Assembly: GCF_001039355.2 (NCBI RefSeq)
Contig: NW_019774502.1
Location: forward strand, 1,185 to 63,184
Source: Lingula anatina
Taxonomy: Eukaryota; Brachiopoda; Lingulata; Lingulida; Lingulidae
Reading direction: 5' to 3'
Length of the DNA stretch: 62,000 nucleotides
Shown: piece by piece, positions 23,371-36,390 of the stretch
Position numbering within the stretch: position 1 is the first letter of the stretch
Layout of the letters: each line of letters starts with the position of its first letter
The notes under the pieces: model-generated
What the model saw: only the letters and a program-made list of their open reading frames with translations
Databases searched by the model: none
Told to the model about the DNA's origin: nothing
Translations under genes and position numbers: made by a program

Positions 23371-26348
23371 ATGGATGAAGAAGCCACTGATGACCAAAAA
23401 ACTGCAGAATTTCTGAATGAAGAACACTATGAGGCAGGCCACAATTTTCATTTTACAGGGAGTTTAGAGATAAAAGGGGGAGAGGAAAAGGAAGAATGTC
23501 CTGAAGGTATTGACTCAAGTATGCCCCTACAACCTTTGTGATTTTATTACGCATTTTCTCCCACAGGTTCTTGATTTACCTGGGTAGAGCGCGCATGAAG
23601 TTCTATGACTTCACTGAAATGGTACAAATTCATCAGTGATTTTGTTGACATATTTTCAGTATTGCATGATGCTAATTTGAAAAGTGGCATGCTTTGGATT
23701 GTGAACAGGCAGAGGTGGATTCAAACAATTATTACAAAGTAGAATGGTTCATGTTCTTCATAGCGAAGTTTGAACTGGTGTAGCCATATGCTGAAACTAA
23801 CTTAAATTGGCTTAACAAAGCAGGGCTGATTTGACTAGTTTAAATCAAATTTTAACCATTTGAAGAAAAAAGTGATGAAAAAGTAGTGTTTTGGTAAAAT
23901 AAACTTATTTTAAATTAGAATTACCCCATATTAGGAACTCTTCCCCTTACTTTGTCTTCTATTTTTCATCAAATCAGGTTTTCAGTTGGAATTGGATAAA
24001 GAAGAAACACCGTTAGGGGAAAATGTCATCAGGCCCTTGGAACAATTCCAAGAAGTAGGAATAGGGATAAACATTGGCCAGGAATTGCCCAGGTGGAATG
24101 CTTTAAAAGATAGACTACAATTGGAAACAAATGAAAACCTGGCAAAATTTTTGATGGACTAGTAAGTGCCGCCATTTAATGCATATCCATCATCTTTGTT
24201 GGTTAATTCTGACAATTTGTATACTTAAAGCAGCCCATTACCAGTTATTTCTCTTTTTCGGAGAAGGGGCATTGAGTTTTAATTTCAAATCTATGTGCAC
24301 CTGGATCAATATTTACCTAGACAAGACCTTTTCCCAACAAAAAAAGGGCAGTTCATTCAAATCCCATGAAACCATCCTGTGTACTGGCTTGAAACCTGAT
24401 GTATTTAAATTAAATTATTTTTTTAATAACCCTTGAATGTTAAAACTTGTCTCAGTTGTTAAATTGTTCCACCAGTGTATACAGTTGTGTGTGTAGCTAG
24501 GTCCGTACATAATGTAATGTGCACAGAGTACAGTACTGGAGTAACATCAACTATCAACTTTTATACACTGGGGGAGGGGGGGGGGGGATAACTAGGTTGA
24601 CCAAAAATTTGAAAGAGGTGCAGTTTTAAAGTTTCTTTTTTGGCTGATGGATTGATTGATCTGGTTTGCTCCTTCAAACTTGGCATTTTGACTTAATTTT
24701 AGTCATGTGAGTAACAAGTAGAAGTGGTTTTGTGTTATATGGAATCCAAGCTTGCTTGAAATGTAACTTCAAAGTTAATGGAAATTAAGATTAGAAACTT
24801 AGAGTAAAACAGTTATGTTATCTTTATGATACTGTTTGATAAATGAATATACAACTTTTGACTAATATTTTCTATTTCAGCTACTGTAATGGTGGGGACA
24901 ATTTTCTTAATCCAGTCATAAATAACACCATAGGGATGCACAGTTTAACACATTGCAGTTCAAATTCTCAAAGTAAATTGTGCACCAGAAAGCAGCAAGA
25001 GCCAGAGCAGAATAGCACCATTTCTGAAACAGTCACTGACACCAGAGGAGAGGAAGATTTAGATCACAGAAGAGAGCAAGATTCAGATTACGGTTATTCC
25101 TGTACTCCAGCCGTCTCTGACACTAGCAGGGAGCAAGATTCAAATCACATTAATTCCTTTACTCAAGCTGTCTCTGATCCCAAAGCACAGCAAGAAGCAT
25201 CTAAAAGTATACAGAACATACCAACAACACAAACCGACCAATATGCATCAATGAAACAGGTTGGTTCTAGTGGAGTTAAAGATACAGTAAAGAAATACTT
25301 GATTGTTTGGGCTCCAAAGCGTCCGAATTCAACCCAAAAAGGAGATTCAGTGCCTAACAAAGATGTCGATTTAAAAAGCCCTTTCACTGTTTCTACTCGA
25401 CCAAATGTAGTTTGGAGTGAAATACCTATCAAGACAGCAACCAATAAGACTACTATAATATCAAGTGTTTCTTCCAATAAGGTTCTAGCAAGCTCATTGA
25501 AATCTACTCAAAGAGGACATTTCTTGCCAGATCAAGATAACACACATGATATTGGCACATTTGCCTCTCAGCCACAACTTACCTTGAAAAACAAAGTTAC
25601 AGATGAGCCTCTTTTAAAGGATTCAGGGAAAATGTCTAGTGGTGCTTGGATTTCTATATTGAAACCACAAAAATACAATATTGACACCAAAAAGGAGATA
25701 GTTGACACCAAAAAGATAGTTCAAAAGGTACAAGGAAATGGGCCTTTCATCTGTGATGCTTGTGGAATGACGTTTAGCTACTTAGCGCTTCTCAACTTAC
25801 ACAAAATAAAGCACAAATCTGTGTCAAAAATGATGTATTACTGTAAAAAATGTAAGTGTTCAGTTTATGAAAAGGATCGAGAGGCTCATGAACGCACTCA
25901 TAAAAAGGCCTACAAACCAGAAATGTACATATGCCAGTACTGTGGTAAAAACTTTCCTACAATGAATAAATGTACTCTTCATGAAAGAACTCACTTAGGA
26001 GAGAGGCCATTTATTTGTAAGGTTTGTGGAAAGGCATTAGTTCGGAAGAGAAACTTGATATTGCATGAAATGACCCATGCTGGAAAAAGGCCACATAAAT
26101 GCCGATTCTGTGAGAGACGCTTTGTGCAGAAACATGCTGCTATTAACCACGAATGGGTTCACACGGGAGAAAAGCCTTTCAAGTGTAGGTTTTGCGGAAA
26201 GAGGTTCACACAAAGTGGTACACGTAACAGCCATGAGAGGATCCACACCAATGTGAGGACCTTCCACTGCCAATATTGCAGGAAAGTTTTCGCTTATGAG
26301 AGAGAATGTGTTAAACATGAAGCTGTTCACAAGGACATAAAATCATAA
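23371..26348 (+). CDS. Gene C: LLD-module seven-finger C2H2 protein
   Basis: Three exons, 23371-23506, 23978-24161 and 24881-26348, sum to 1788 bases, exactly 595 residues plus a stop, all with GT-AG introns. Exon 1 begins MDEEATDDQKTAEF just after an acceptor (TTTGTCAG), matching gene D's MDKRATNDPES. Exon 2 begins GFQLELDKEETP and holds the shared module (GINIGQELPRWNALK ... FLMD). Exon 3 has a Ser/Thr/Gln-rich spacer of about 270 residues with DTRG-like and VSD repeats recalling gene A, then seven C2H2 fingers; the second is degenerate between its Cys and His pairs. This is the best-supported gene of the family here and gives the template for A, B and D. It is probably a nuclear DNA-binding regulator; its targets are unknown. 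Confidence 0.92.
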
Positions 26349-27475
26349 ATTATGAAGTGAATTTACTTAGCACCAGTTATATCATAAACAAGAAGTGCGT
26401 AATTTGCATGAACAAAATTACATATTTCATTTTTATTCTATTTTATTTTTTTACTTTATTGAAAGTTTGAAGATTTGTTTTTATGTTAATAAAAGCTCCC
26501 TTAAAACCATTGGTCACATGAACATGATGCGTTTGACAGTATTTGATAAAAAAATTAAAAATACTACATTTCCAACATTTGATTGAATAATACACCCCTA
26601 AAATATGTATGACTTGGTTGTTGTTTAACTATTTGGGGATTGCGCACAGTTCTAGATGTGAAGAGTGAATTTGTTATTAAAAATAAAGACAGCACTTAAG
26701 TTAGTGTCTTATATGAAATTGATTGGACCTGGAGTTTTGCACGAGTTGTGTTTTATAATGATTTGATAGGTCATATACACTTTGCTTTGTCCAATTACAA
26801 ATAAGATCATAAAAACAGCATAATTTTCACATAAAACCAATTACAATTCAGATAATCCATAATAACATTTCCTAGAGCAATATGCTTCAACTTTCTAATG
26901 TTACATATATGCGTCGATTCTGTAGAGTGGATGCCAGTTGGCAGCATTATTCCATTCAATTGTACAAACAAATTAAAAAGAGATGTGCCCTTTAGTTAAA
27001 AGATGAACACACATTTCTGTCAGTACAAAATTTTGAGCAATGTTGATTGAAATACTATCCTGTTCGACTGCACAATAAGAGACTCCTCTTAAAGCCTTTG
27101 ACAATTTGTTTTACAGCAGGAAAACCAGGTGGAGCAAAGAAATGAATTGCTCAGCTCATCACATACCAAAAGGGAGCATCCTCAAGTTATACTTAGGCCA
27201 CACTTTTTTAATTTTATGGATGACATCCTGCGCGCGCACCGATTTTCGNCTTACAAAAAAAAAAAAAAAAAAAAAATTCCTGCCCGAGACATTAAAAAAT
27301 GTGTGACATATGAATACCTTTAAGAAATCAAAATCAAAACTTAACAGAGATGTGTGCATTATTACTATGCAAATATGATAAATATAGATGTCATTGCTAC
27401 TGATGTTATGCCACAGCAATAAGACCAAGTCTGGCAAAGTTAAAACTTGAATGTTCATGCACATGTTTACTGTAG
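26349..27475. other. 3' flank of gene C, no gene seen
   Basis: AT-rich and probably containing gene C's 3' UTR. AATAAA occurs at about 26682-26687. A single ambiguous base is present at 27249, next to a poly-A run. Confidence 0.5.
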
Positions 27476-28036
27476 CTATACTATGCAATCATCTTAACGG
27501 AATGACAATCTCTTGTTTCCAACATTTATACTTGTGTAATCAACAGCTTTTTTTCTGCATTTCACTTAACACGAGGATGAGACCAATTTTTTAAAAACCT
27601 GAATGGGAGGATTCACGTCGAGAAGAGTCGAGGTTTAGTAAGGCTGCGACCCGAATATGGTGGATCTTCTTGAAAGGAAGACCGCTAATCCTATAATGGT
27701 CTCTCTGCCTCTCACATACCTCCCCACGCGTCGTTCTTTGACCGGTTGAATTGAGCCGAGATTTAATAAGTGTGCCCCTGCAGAGACAACATGCAGGGAG
27801 GCGTATGTGAGGCAGAGAGACCATTAATGGATAAAGCGGTCTACCTTTCATGTAGGTCCACCATATATAGGTCGCAGCCTTACTAGACCTTGGCTCTTCT
27901 CGATGTGAATGTTTCCCTATACTAAGCAATCAGCTTAACGGAATGACAATCTCTTGTTTCCAACATACATACATAATCACCAGCTTTTTCTGCATTTTCC
28001 TTTACACAAGACAGAGGCAAATTTTTTAAGCTGAAT
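27476..28036. repeat. Fold-back element between two direct repeats
   Basis: The core at 27604-27918 is a long imperfect palindrome: GGGAGGATTCACGTCGAGAA opens it and its near-complement TTCTCGATGTGAATGTTTCCC closes it. Paired inner blocks such as GGTCTCTCTGCCTCTCACAT and ATGTGAGGCAGAGAGACC lie between. Copies of one sequence of about 120 bases flank it (27476-27598 and 27916-28036; both include CTTAACGGAATGACAATCTC). Either the element inserted with a long flanking duplication, or a duplicated block carries it. Confidence 0.75.
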
Positions 28037-28131
28037 GACTTGGTGAGAATCCCCATAGAGTTGGGTTTTGTTACATAGGCAGGTGGTGTCTATGGGTATG
28101 GGGCCTTAGCCTGTTAACAGTTGGGGTCATA

Positions 28132-29807
28132 TTAAAGTACTGGTTTTAGCTTTGCTACATGAAACACAACATTTGTGACCATCTCAACCACCCACTCTCC
28201 ACTGGGTTGATCTTGTTGAGCACACCCAAGAACATCTTGAAGAGACACATCTCCGAATATCTCATCGATATCCTCACGATATTGGATCTTAGCTGGCATT
28301 TTTAGAAGACAGTGACTGTTGCTGCTTGTGTGTTGATATCGCAAGGCTCCTGTCTTGTTGTTTCTTAGAATAAAACCAAATGAAACATTGATTTTGATAA
28401 CTGAGCGCTTTTCTTCTAAGATCGGTACCAGATGGTCTCGAAGGTCATTTGGCTGAAAGGCGGTCAGTCGAAAGTTATACCAGTCTTGCAGCCTTTTACC
28501 CCTCAAAGACTTGGTGTTACCCCTTAAAAACCTGGTCCTTATGCAGTTCCAGTGTTCCTTGAATGTCTTGGCAACTAAAGGATTGACATTTGGAGGTAAC
28601 AAATTGTCAGGCATGATAACATCATCAGCTGGAAACAATTCAGCAACTATCGATCGCCTTTGATATCTGGCTTTCTCAGAGGTCAAAGTTGATCCCCAGT
28701 CACAGCACTTGATATCTGAAAGTGTGACGTCATGGAGGCACATGTGATTCTTCATCCTGTCATAATCTTTGAATTTCTTCTTACATTTAGGGCAATCCGA
28801 AGGTGTGACATCATGGAGGCCCATGTGTCTCTTCATATTGTCTTTACGCTTGAACTTCTTTCTGCAGGTAGGGCATTCAAAATCTCTTTCCTTGGAGTGT
28901 TTAGAAAGCTTATGATTCTTGATATGAATTGAGCGTTTGAAGGACATGCCGCAGATTTCGCAGAGAAATTTTCTTTTGCGGTGATCATCTGCATGATGTA
29001 GTAGGCTTGATTTTGTATTAAACTGCTTTCCACATACTTCACATTTGTGATTGCGTGCACTGTGCCTGAAATCGAAAATGGCTTACATTTTTAACTTGCA
29101 TGTAAATTCTTGTTGGTTAATTTGTGCTGAGTTTGAAGAGTTAAAATTGCTTCGTCTGGTTGGCAGACCAAATGTTACTTTCTCTGACACCATCTTAACT
29201 GGAATTGGTCTGTTAAACAAGTGATATCCTTGCAAAAATAAAATAAAAAAAAGCTCTGGTCTAAACATGCTGTTGCTGCTGCCATTCCACCAGAGGGTGA
29301 AAGATGATGGTTAGTAGTAAAAGAGAGATTTTAGAACCTCTCCTCATACCTTGATCAACCCATCTCCGAGGGCTTTCTGGCTTAATTGCACTCAGCGTTA
29401 GTGGCTCTGACGTCTGGCATGCCTACTGAAGCTGTTAGGAGGTAATTAATTATTGTGTAGTAGCTTCGGTAGGCGTGCCAGCCATCTTAGCCGCTTACGG
29501 TAAACTGAATGCAATTTAGCAAAATTCCCCTGGAGATGGGTCTATCCTTCTAGATTAATTTAAGTATGGGAATGGGGTCTTGGACCAATAGGCCAAAGCA
29601 GGTGTAAGAAGTTAAGAGCTGCAAGCAGCTAAAGAGCATTTTATTATTAATATTACAATTGGATTAATTCATTAATTCAACCTAACTCTTGATATCAATA
29701 TACAAGGGAAAACATGGCAATATGGTTTATGTAACTCTTATGAAACAGACTTACCTAGATAACATTGCATATTCACAGTAGGTCATGCAGTTTGAGATAC
29801 CAGCCAT
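28132..29807 (-). CDS. Tandem ZF unit 1: four C2H2 fingers plus C-terminal domain of unknown function
   Basis: The main exon is 29065-28132. After an acceptor ATTTCAG and one carried base it encodes HSARNHKCEVCGKQF and three more fingers (LCEIC, FECPTC, DCPKC). A tail of about 190 residues follows, with conserved blocks DWYNFRLTAFQPNDL, VSFGFILRNNKTGAL, YQHTSSNSHC and WVVEMVTNVVF. A possible private first exon at 29807-29755 starts MAGISNCMTYCEYAMLS and ends AG|GTAAGT with two leftover bases; joined to the main exon it gives 328 residues exactly in frame. Alternatively the main exon is a terminal exon of gene D. I do not recognise the tail domain by name. It is probably nuclear and DNA-binding through its fingers. 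Confidence 0.8.
29345..29580. repeat. Palindromic MITE in unit 1 intron (GACCCCAT family)
   Basis: Inner mirrored blocks (TAATTGCACTCAGCGTTA vs AACTGAATGCAATTTAGC, and TACTGAAGCTG vs AGCTTCGGTA) show the fold-back layout. The right end is TATGGGAATGGGGTCTTG. A nearly identical copy sits at the same place in unit 2. Confidence 0.7.
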
Positions 29808-29829
29808 TTTGTCTTTGCAACTTCTGTGT

Positions 29830-30560
29830 TTATTAAAGTAAAATGACACAACAGAAGACTGTATGATAAAAAAATGAAAAAAAAAATAAATAAATAAATA
29901 AAAAATAAATACTGGGTTTTGTTTGCTTTTAAATAAGTAATTGTCAGTTTAAATCCGTATAATTTTCAATTTATTTAATAAACTTGTACATGCCTTCATG
30001 CATACTGGTTTTCATGATACAAGAACACTGCCAAAGCCACCAGTGACAATATTATAATGAATTTTGTATAAATCATACAATTAACTCTTCCTGTACAAAG
30101 ATATCTCTAAACATGACATCAAAATAAACAAGATGTATATCCTGCCTATCCAATGTACGGTAGTTTGACTTGGATGCCAAATTTCGCTATTTTTATTTAT
30201 CAAATTACCTAGATTATGAAATGAGGTATATCTTTCATAATTTATATTCATGATACAGTAAAAGTTTTATCTGTTTATTGAATGCAACATCTGTGAAAAT
30301 GAAATATATAATAACAGACAAACATAAACTAGCAATAACTATGAGTGAACCTAATCAAGTCCAAATCATGCACTAAGGTCATCAAAACTGCAAAACAATA
30401 CTTCCATCATATTATATTCACAGACAAAATCTATCATAAGCAAAACATATCAGTGCATTTTCTTCAAACCAGCGGATTAAGGTACATTTTGTATTTACTT
30501 TTAGACATTATCTGCAAACATATTGCTTTTGTTCTTATATTTGCAAAAAGAATTCTTTGT
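29830..30560. other. Spacer between tandem units 1 and 2
   Basis: This AT-rich spacer is alignable by eye with 32330-33000 and with 34150-34700. It contains the minus-strand AATAAA at 30279-30274, about 290 bases beyond the unit 2 stop, a plausible poly(A) signal for that unit. Confidence 0.55.
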
Positions 30561-30563
30561 CTG

Positions 30564-32268
30564 TTAACATTTGGGGTCATATTTAACTTTTGGTTTTAGC
30601 TTTGTTACATAATACACAACATTTGTGACCATCTCAACCACCCACTCTCCACTGGGTTGATCTTGTTGAGCACACCCAAGAACATCTTGAAGAGACACAT
30701 CTCCGAATATCTCATCGATATCCTCACGATATTGGATCTTAGCAGGCTTTTTCAGAATACAGTGACTGTTGCTGCTTGTGTGTTGATATTGCAAGGCTCC
30801 TGTCTTGTTGTTTCTTAGAATAAAACCAAATGAAACACGGACTTTGAAAAGTGAGCGCTGTTCTTCTAAGATTGGAACCAGATGGTCACAAAGGTCATTT
30901 GGCTGAAAGGCAGTCAGTCGAAAGTTATACCAGTCTTGCAGCCTTTTACCCCTCGAAGACTTGGTGTTACCCCTTAAAAACCTGGTCCTTATGCAGTTCC
31001 AGTGTTCCTTGAATGTCTTGGCAACTGAAGGCTTGACATTTGGAGGTAACAAATTGTCTGGCATGATAACATCATCAGCTGGAAACAATTCGGCAACTAC
31101 TGATCGCCTTTGATATCTGGCTTTCTCAGAGGTCAAAGTTGATCCCCACTCGCAGCACTTGATATCTGAAGGTGAGAGATCATGGAGGCGCATGTGATTC
31201 TTCATACTGTCATAATCCTTGAATTTCTTCTTGCATTTAGGGCATTCTGAAGGTGTGACATCATGGAGGCGCATGTGTCTCTTCATAACATCTTTACGCT
31301 TGAATTTCTTTCTGCAGGTAGGGCATTCAAAATTTCTTTCCGTGGAGTGTTTAGAAAGCTTATGATTCTTGGCATGAAATGAGCGTTTGAAGGACATACC
31401 ACAGATTTCGCAATGAAATTTTCGTTTGCTGTGATCATCTACATGATGAAGTAGACTTGATTTTGTAATAAACTGCTTTCCACATACTTCACATTTGTGA
31501 ATGAAGCGTGCACTGTGCCTGAAATTGAAAATGGCTTACACTTTTAACTTGCATGTAAATTCTTGTTGGTTAATTTGTGCTGAGTTTGAAGAGTTAAAAT
31601 TGCTTCATTTCGGCTGGTTGGCAGACCAAATGTTACTTTCTCTGACACCATCTTAACTGGAATTGGTCTGTTAAACAAGTGATATCCTTGCAAAAATAAA
31701 ATAAAAAAAAGCTCTGGTCTAAACATGCTGTTGCTGCTGCCATTCCACCAGAGGGTGAAAGATGATGGTTAGTAGTAAAAGAGAGATTTTAGAACCTCTC
31801 CTCATACCTTGATCAACCCATCTCCGAGGGCTTTCTGGCTTAATTGCACTCAGCGTTAGTGGCTCTGGCGTCTGGCATGCCTACTGAAGCTGTTAGGAGG
31901 TAATTAATTATTGTGTAGTAGCTTCGGTAGGCGTGCCAGCCATCTTAGCCGCTTACGGTAAACTGAATGCAATTTAGCAAAATTCCCCTGGAGATGGGTC
32001 TATCCTTCTAGATTAATTTAAGTATGGGAATGGGGTCTTGGACCAATAGGCCAAAGCAGGTGTAAGAAGTTAAGAGCTGCAAGCAGCTAAAGAGCATTTT
32101 ATTATTAATATTACAATTGGATTAATTCATTAATTCAACCTAACTCTTGATATCAATATACAAGGGAAAACATGGCAATATGGTTTATGTAACTCTTATG
32201 AAACAGACTAACCTAGATAACAATTTTGCATATTCACAGTAGGTCATGCAGTTTGAGATACCAGCCAT
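30564..32268 (-). CDS. Tandem ZF unit 2: four fingers plus C-terminal domain
   Basis: The main exon is 31518-30564 (one carried base, then 317 residues and a stop), with finger starts KCEVC, HCEIC, FECPTC and ECPKC and the same tail domain as unit 1. The private first exon, 32268-32213, reads MAGISNCMTYCEYAKLLS and ends AG|GTTAGT, again two bases over, so the joined product is 336 residues in frame. The coding exon differs from unit 1 at many positions, including finger residues, yet the intron between the two exons is almost unchanged (see findings). It may be an independent small gene or one of gene D's alternative ends. Confidence 0.8.
31803..32038. repeat. Palindromic MITE in unit 2 intron
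   Basis: This copy is almost base-for-base that at 29345-29580, at the equivalent intron position. It was therefore duplicated together with the unit rather than inserted twice. Confidence 0.7.
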
Positions 32269-33007
32269 TTTGTCTTAGCAACTTCTGTGTTTATTAAAGT
32301 AAAATGACACAACAGAAGACTGTACGATAAAAAAAAAATGAAAGAAAAAAACTAAACACTGGGATTTGTTTGCTTTAAAATATTAAGTGATTGTCAGTTT
32401 TAAATCAGTTTAATTTTCAATTTATTAAAACAAACTTTTACATGCCTTCATGCATACTGGTTTTCATGATACAAGAACACTGTCAAAGCCACCAGTGACA
32501 ATGTTCTAATGAGTTTTGTATAAATCATACAATTAACTCTTCCTGAACAAAGATATCTCTAAACATGACATCAAAAACAACAAGAAGTATATCCTGCCTA
32601 TCCAATGTAGTTTGACTTTGATGCCAAAATTTTGCTATTTTCATTGAATAAAATAACCTAGATTAATTACATGGAAGTGTATCTTTCATTATTCATATTC
32701 ATGAAGCAGTAAAAGTTTTATCTGTTTATTGAATGCAACATCTGTGAAAATGAAATATATAATAACAGACAAACATAAACTAGCAATAACTATGAGTGAA
32801 CCTAATCAAGTCCAAATCATGCACTAAGGTCATCAAAACTGCAAAACAATGCTTCCATCATATTATATTCACAGACAAATCTTCTATCAAAAAACATTAC
32901 ATTTTCTTAAAATCAGCAGATTAAGGTACATTTAGTATTTGCTTTTAGACATAATCAGCAAACACATTGCTTTTGCTGTTATATTTGTAGAAATAATTCT
33001 TTGCCTG

Positions 33008-33992
33008 TTAACAGTTGGAGTCATATTTAAGTATTGGTTTTAGCTTTGTTACATAAAACACAACATTTGTGACCATCTCAACCACCCACTGTGCACTGGG
33101 TTGATTTTGTTGAGCGCACCCAAGAACATCTTGAAGAGACACATCTCCAAATATCTCATCAATATCCTCACGATACTGGATCTTAAGAGGCTTTTTCAGA
33201 AGACAGTGACTGTTGCTGCTTGTGTGTTGATATTGCAGAGCTCCTGTCTTGTTGTTTCTTAGAATAAAACCAAATGAAACATTGACTTTGAAAAGTGACC
33301 GCTGTTCTTCTAAGATCTGAATCAGATGGTCTCGAAGGTCATTTGGCTGAAAGGTGGTCAGGCGAAAGTTATACCAGTCTTGCAGCCTGTTACCCCGCGT
33401 AGACCTGGTCCTTATGCAGTTCCAGTGTTCCTTGATTGTCTTTGCAACTGAAGGATTGACCTTCGAAGGTAACAAATTGTCAGGCATGATAACACCATCA
33501 GATGGAAACATATCTGCAACTACATATCGCCTTTGATATCTGGGTTTCTTAGCAGTTGAAGTTGATGGGTTCTCTTCAGGAAGTTGTGTATGTTCCACTT
33601 CTCTGCTTGTACTCGATCCCCACTCGCAGCACTTGATTTCTGAAAGTGTGACATCATGAAGGCGCATGTGATTTTTCATAATGTCATTACGCTTGAATTT
33701 CTTCTTGCATTTAGGGCATTCTAAAGGTGTGTCATCATGGAGGTGCATATGCCTCTTCATACTGTCATAACGCTTGAATTTCTTCCCGCAGGCAGGGCAT
33801 TCAAAATTCTTTTCCATGGAGTGTTTAGAAAGCTTATGATTCTTGACATAATCTGAGCGTTTGAAAGACATGCCACAGATTTCGCAGTTAAATTTTCTTT
33901 TGTGGTGATCATCTGCATGATGAAGTAGGTTTGATTTTGTATTAAACTGCTTTCCACATACTTCACACTTGTGAATGATGCCTGCACTGTGC
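33008..33992 (-). CDS. Tandem ZF unit 3: four fingers plus C-terminal domain, no private first exon
   Basis: A single exon of 985 bases: one carried base, then 327 residues and a stop. It has four C2H2 fingers and the same tail. It shares with unit 5 an extra linker stretch (EVEHTQLPEENPSTSTAKKP) that units 1, 2 and 4 lack, and it lacks the RFLRGNTKS-type segment that they have. The upstream interval (34000-34700) is shortened and I find no MAGISN-type first exon, so this intact frame has no local start codon before the fingers. That points to splicing from elsewhere, or to a start at the later MSFKRS methionine (33871), which would lose the first finger and part of the second. AATAAA on the minus strand at 32730-32725 is a plausible poly(A) signal. 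Confidence 0.75.
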
Positions 33993-34709
33993 CTGAAATT
34001 GTGAAAGTCTTACACTTAATTGCAACTGGCATTTAAATTCTAGTTGGTTAATTTGTGCAGAATTTGAAGAGTTAAAATTGCTTTATTTCAGCTGGTTGGC
34101 AGAGCAAATGTAACTTACTCAGACACCATAGTAAATGGTACTGGTCTGTTAAACAATTTATTAAAATAAACTTGTACATGCCTTCATGCATTGTGATTTT
34201 CACAATACAAGAACAGTGTCAAAAGCCAATGGGTGAGTGTTCTAATGAGTTTTGTATAAATCATACAATTAACTCTTCCAGAACAAAGATATCTCTAAAC
34301 ATGACATCAAAATAAACAATATGTATATCCTGTCTATCCAATGTAGTTTGACTTGGATGCCAAAATTTTTCTATTCTTATTTAATAAAATAACCTAGTAG
34401 ATTAATTACATTTGGTAAAGTAGACAAATGGTGAAATAAGGTAAATGAAATACATAATAACAAGCAAACATAAACTAGCAATAACTATGGGTGAATCTTA
34501 TAAAGTCCAAATCATACACTAAAGTCATCAAAACTGCAAAACAATGCTTCCATCATGTTATATTCACAGACAAAATCTATCACAAGCATAACATTTCAGT
34601 GCATTTTCTTTAAACCAGCAGATTAAGGTACATTTTGTATTTGCTTTTAGACATTATCTGCAAACATATTGCTTTTGTTGTTATATTTGCAAGAAGAATT
34701 CTTTGTCTG

Positions 34710-35664
34710 TTAACATTTGGGGTCATATTTAAGTTTTGGTTTTAGCTTTGTAACATAAAACACAACATTTGTGACCATCTCAACCACCCACTGTGCACTG
34801 GGTTGATCTTGTTGAGCGCACCCAAGAATATCTTGAAGAGATATATCTCCAAATATCTCATCGATATCCTCACGATATTGGATCTTAGCTGGCTTTTTGA
34901 AAAGACAGTGACTGTTGCTGCTTGTGTGTTGATATTGCAGAGCTCCTGTCTTGTTGTTTCTTAGAATAAAACCAAATGAAACATTGATTTTGAAAAGTGA
35001 GCGCTGTTCTTCTAAGATCGGAACCAGATGGTCGCGAAGGTCATTTGGCTGAAAGGCGGTCAGTCGAAAGTTATACCAGTCTTGCAGCCTGTTACCCCTC
35101 GAAGACTTGGTGTTACCCCTTAAAAACCTGGTCCTTATGCAGTTCCAGTGTTCCTTGAATGTCTTGGCAACTGAAGGCTTGACATTTGGAGGTAACAAAT
35201 TGTCAGGCATGATAACATCATCAGCTGGAAACAATTCGGCAACTACCGATCGCCTTTGATATCTGGCTTTCTCAGAGGTCATAGTTGATCCCCACTCGCA
35301 GCACTTGATATCTAAAGGTGAGAGATCATGGAGGCGCATGTGATTCTTCAAACTGTCATAATCCTTGAATTTCTTCTTGCATTTAGGGCATTCTGAAGGT
35401 GTGACATCATGGAGGCGCATGTGTCTCTTCATATTGTCTTTACGCTTGAATTTCTTCCCGCAGGTAGGGCATTCAAAATTCTTTTCCGTGGAGTGTTTAG
35501 AAAGCTTATGATTCTTGACATAACTTAAGCGTTTGAAGGACATGCCGCAGATTTCGCAGTGAAATTTTCTTTTGCGGTGATCATCTACATGATGAAGTAG
35601 GTTTGATTTTGTATTAAACTGCTTTCCACATACTTCACATTTGTGAATGATGCTTGCACTGTGC
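34710..35664 (-). CDS. Tandem ZF unit 4: four fingers plus C-terminal domain, decayed private first exon
   Basis: The exon has the same design and length as unit 2's (one base, 317 residues, stop), with a conserved acceptor. The place of its private first exon (about 36535-36600) still aligns with the MAGISN exons of units 1 and 2. However, the ATG is lost, bases are inserted and stops appear, so that exon is dead. The main frame nonetheless remains fully open, and all four fingers keep their metal ligands. This suggests that the exon is still used through another start. Confidence 0.75.
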
Positions 35665-35869
35665 CTGAAATTGAGAATGGCTCACACTTTTAACTTGCAT
35701 GTAAATTCTTATTGGTTAATTTGTGCCGAGATTGAAGAGTAAAAAAAGCTTGATTTCAGCTGGTTGGCAGACCAAATGTAACTTTCTCTGACACCATCTT
35801 AAATGGAATTGGTCTGTTAAACAAGTGAGATCCTTGCAAAAATGAAATAGAAATTGCTCTGGTCTAAAC

Positions 35870-36095
35870 ACGCTTTTCGAGGGCTTTCTTGCTTAATTGC
35901 ACTCAGCTTTAGTGGATCTGACGTCTGGCATGCCTACTGAAGCTGTTAGTAGGTAATTAACTGTTTTAGCAGCTTCAGTAGGCGTGACAGACATCTAAGC
36001 TGCTTAAGCTGAAAGCCATTTAGCAAGAATTCCCTTGGAGATGGGTCTTTCCTTCTAGATTGATCTGGGGACAGGAATGAGGTCTTAAACCAACA
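35870..36095. repeat. Diverged palindromic MITE in unit 4
   Basis: Older copy of the GACCCCAT-family element in the same relative position as in units 1 and 2 (GGCATGCCTACTGAAGCTG ... CAGCTTCAGTAGGCG), with clear substitutions and a shortened left part. Confidence 0.65.
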
Positions 36096-36145
36096 AACCA
36101 AAGCAGGAGTAAGAAGCTACCAGCTGCAAGCAGCTAACAGGAGTA

Positions 36146-36390
36146 TTTTATTACCCCAGCCAAGGAGGTTATGTTTTCACCCCTGTTCGTCTGTTTGTCT
36201 GTCTGTCATCAACATAACTCAAAAAGTTATGGACCAATTTTAATGAAATTTTCAGGAACTGTCAGAAGTGCGCCAAGGAAGAGATGATTAGTTTTTGGTG
36301 TTGATTCGGATCATCAATCAATCAATAATCAATAATAATAATAATAAATTGTTGCCTTGACCGAGGTCTGCGCTATCTGAGTGCTTTTCT
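36146..36390. repeat. Dispersed repeat, CCAAGGAGGTTATG type
   Basis: It starts CCCCAGCCAAGGAGGTTATG, continues with the phrase TGTTCGTCTGTTTGTCTGTC, and ends with GACCGAGGTCTGCGCTATCT. I recognise this from memory as a widespread interspersed repeat of animal genomes, possibly a hAT-type MITE. An (AAT)n stretch interrupts it. Confidence 0.55.
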
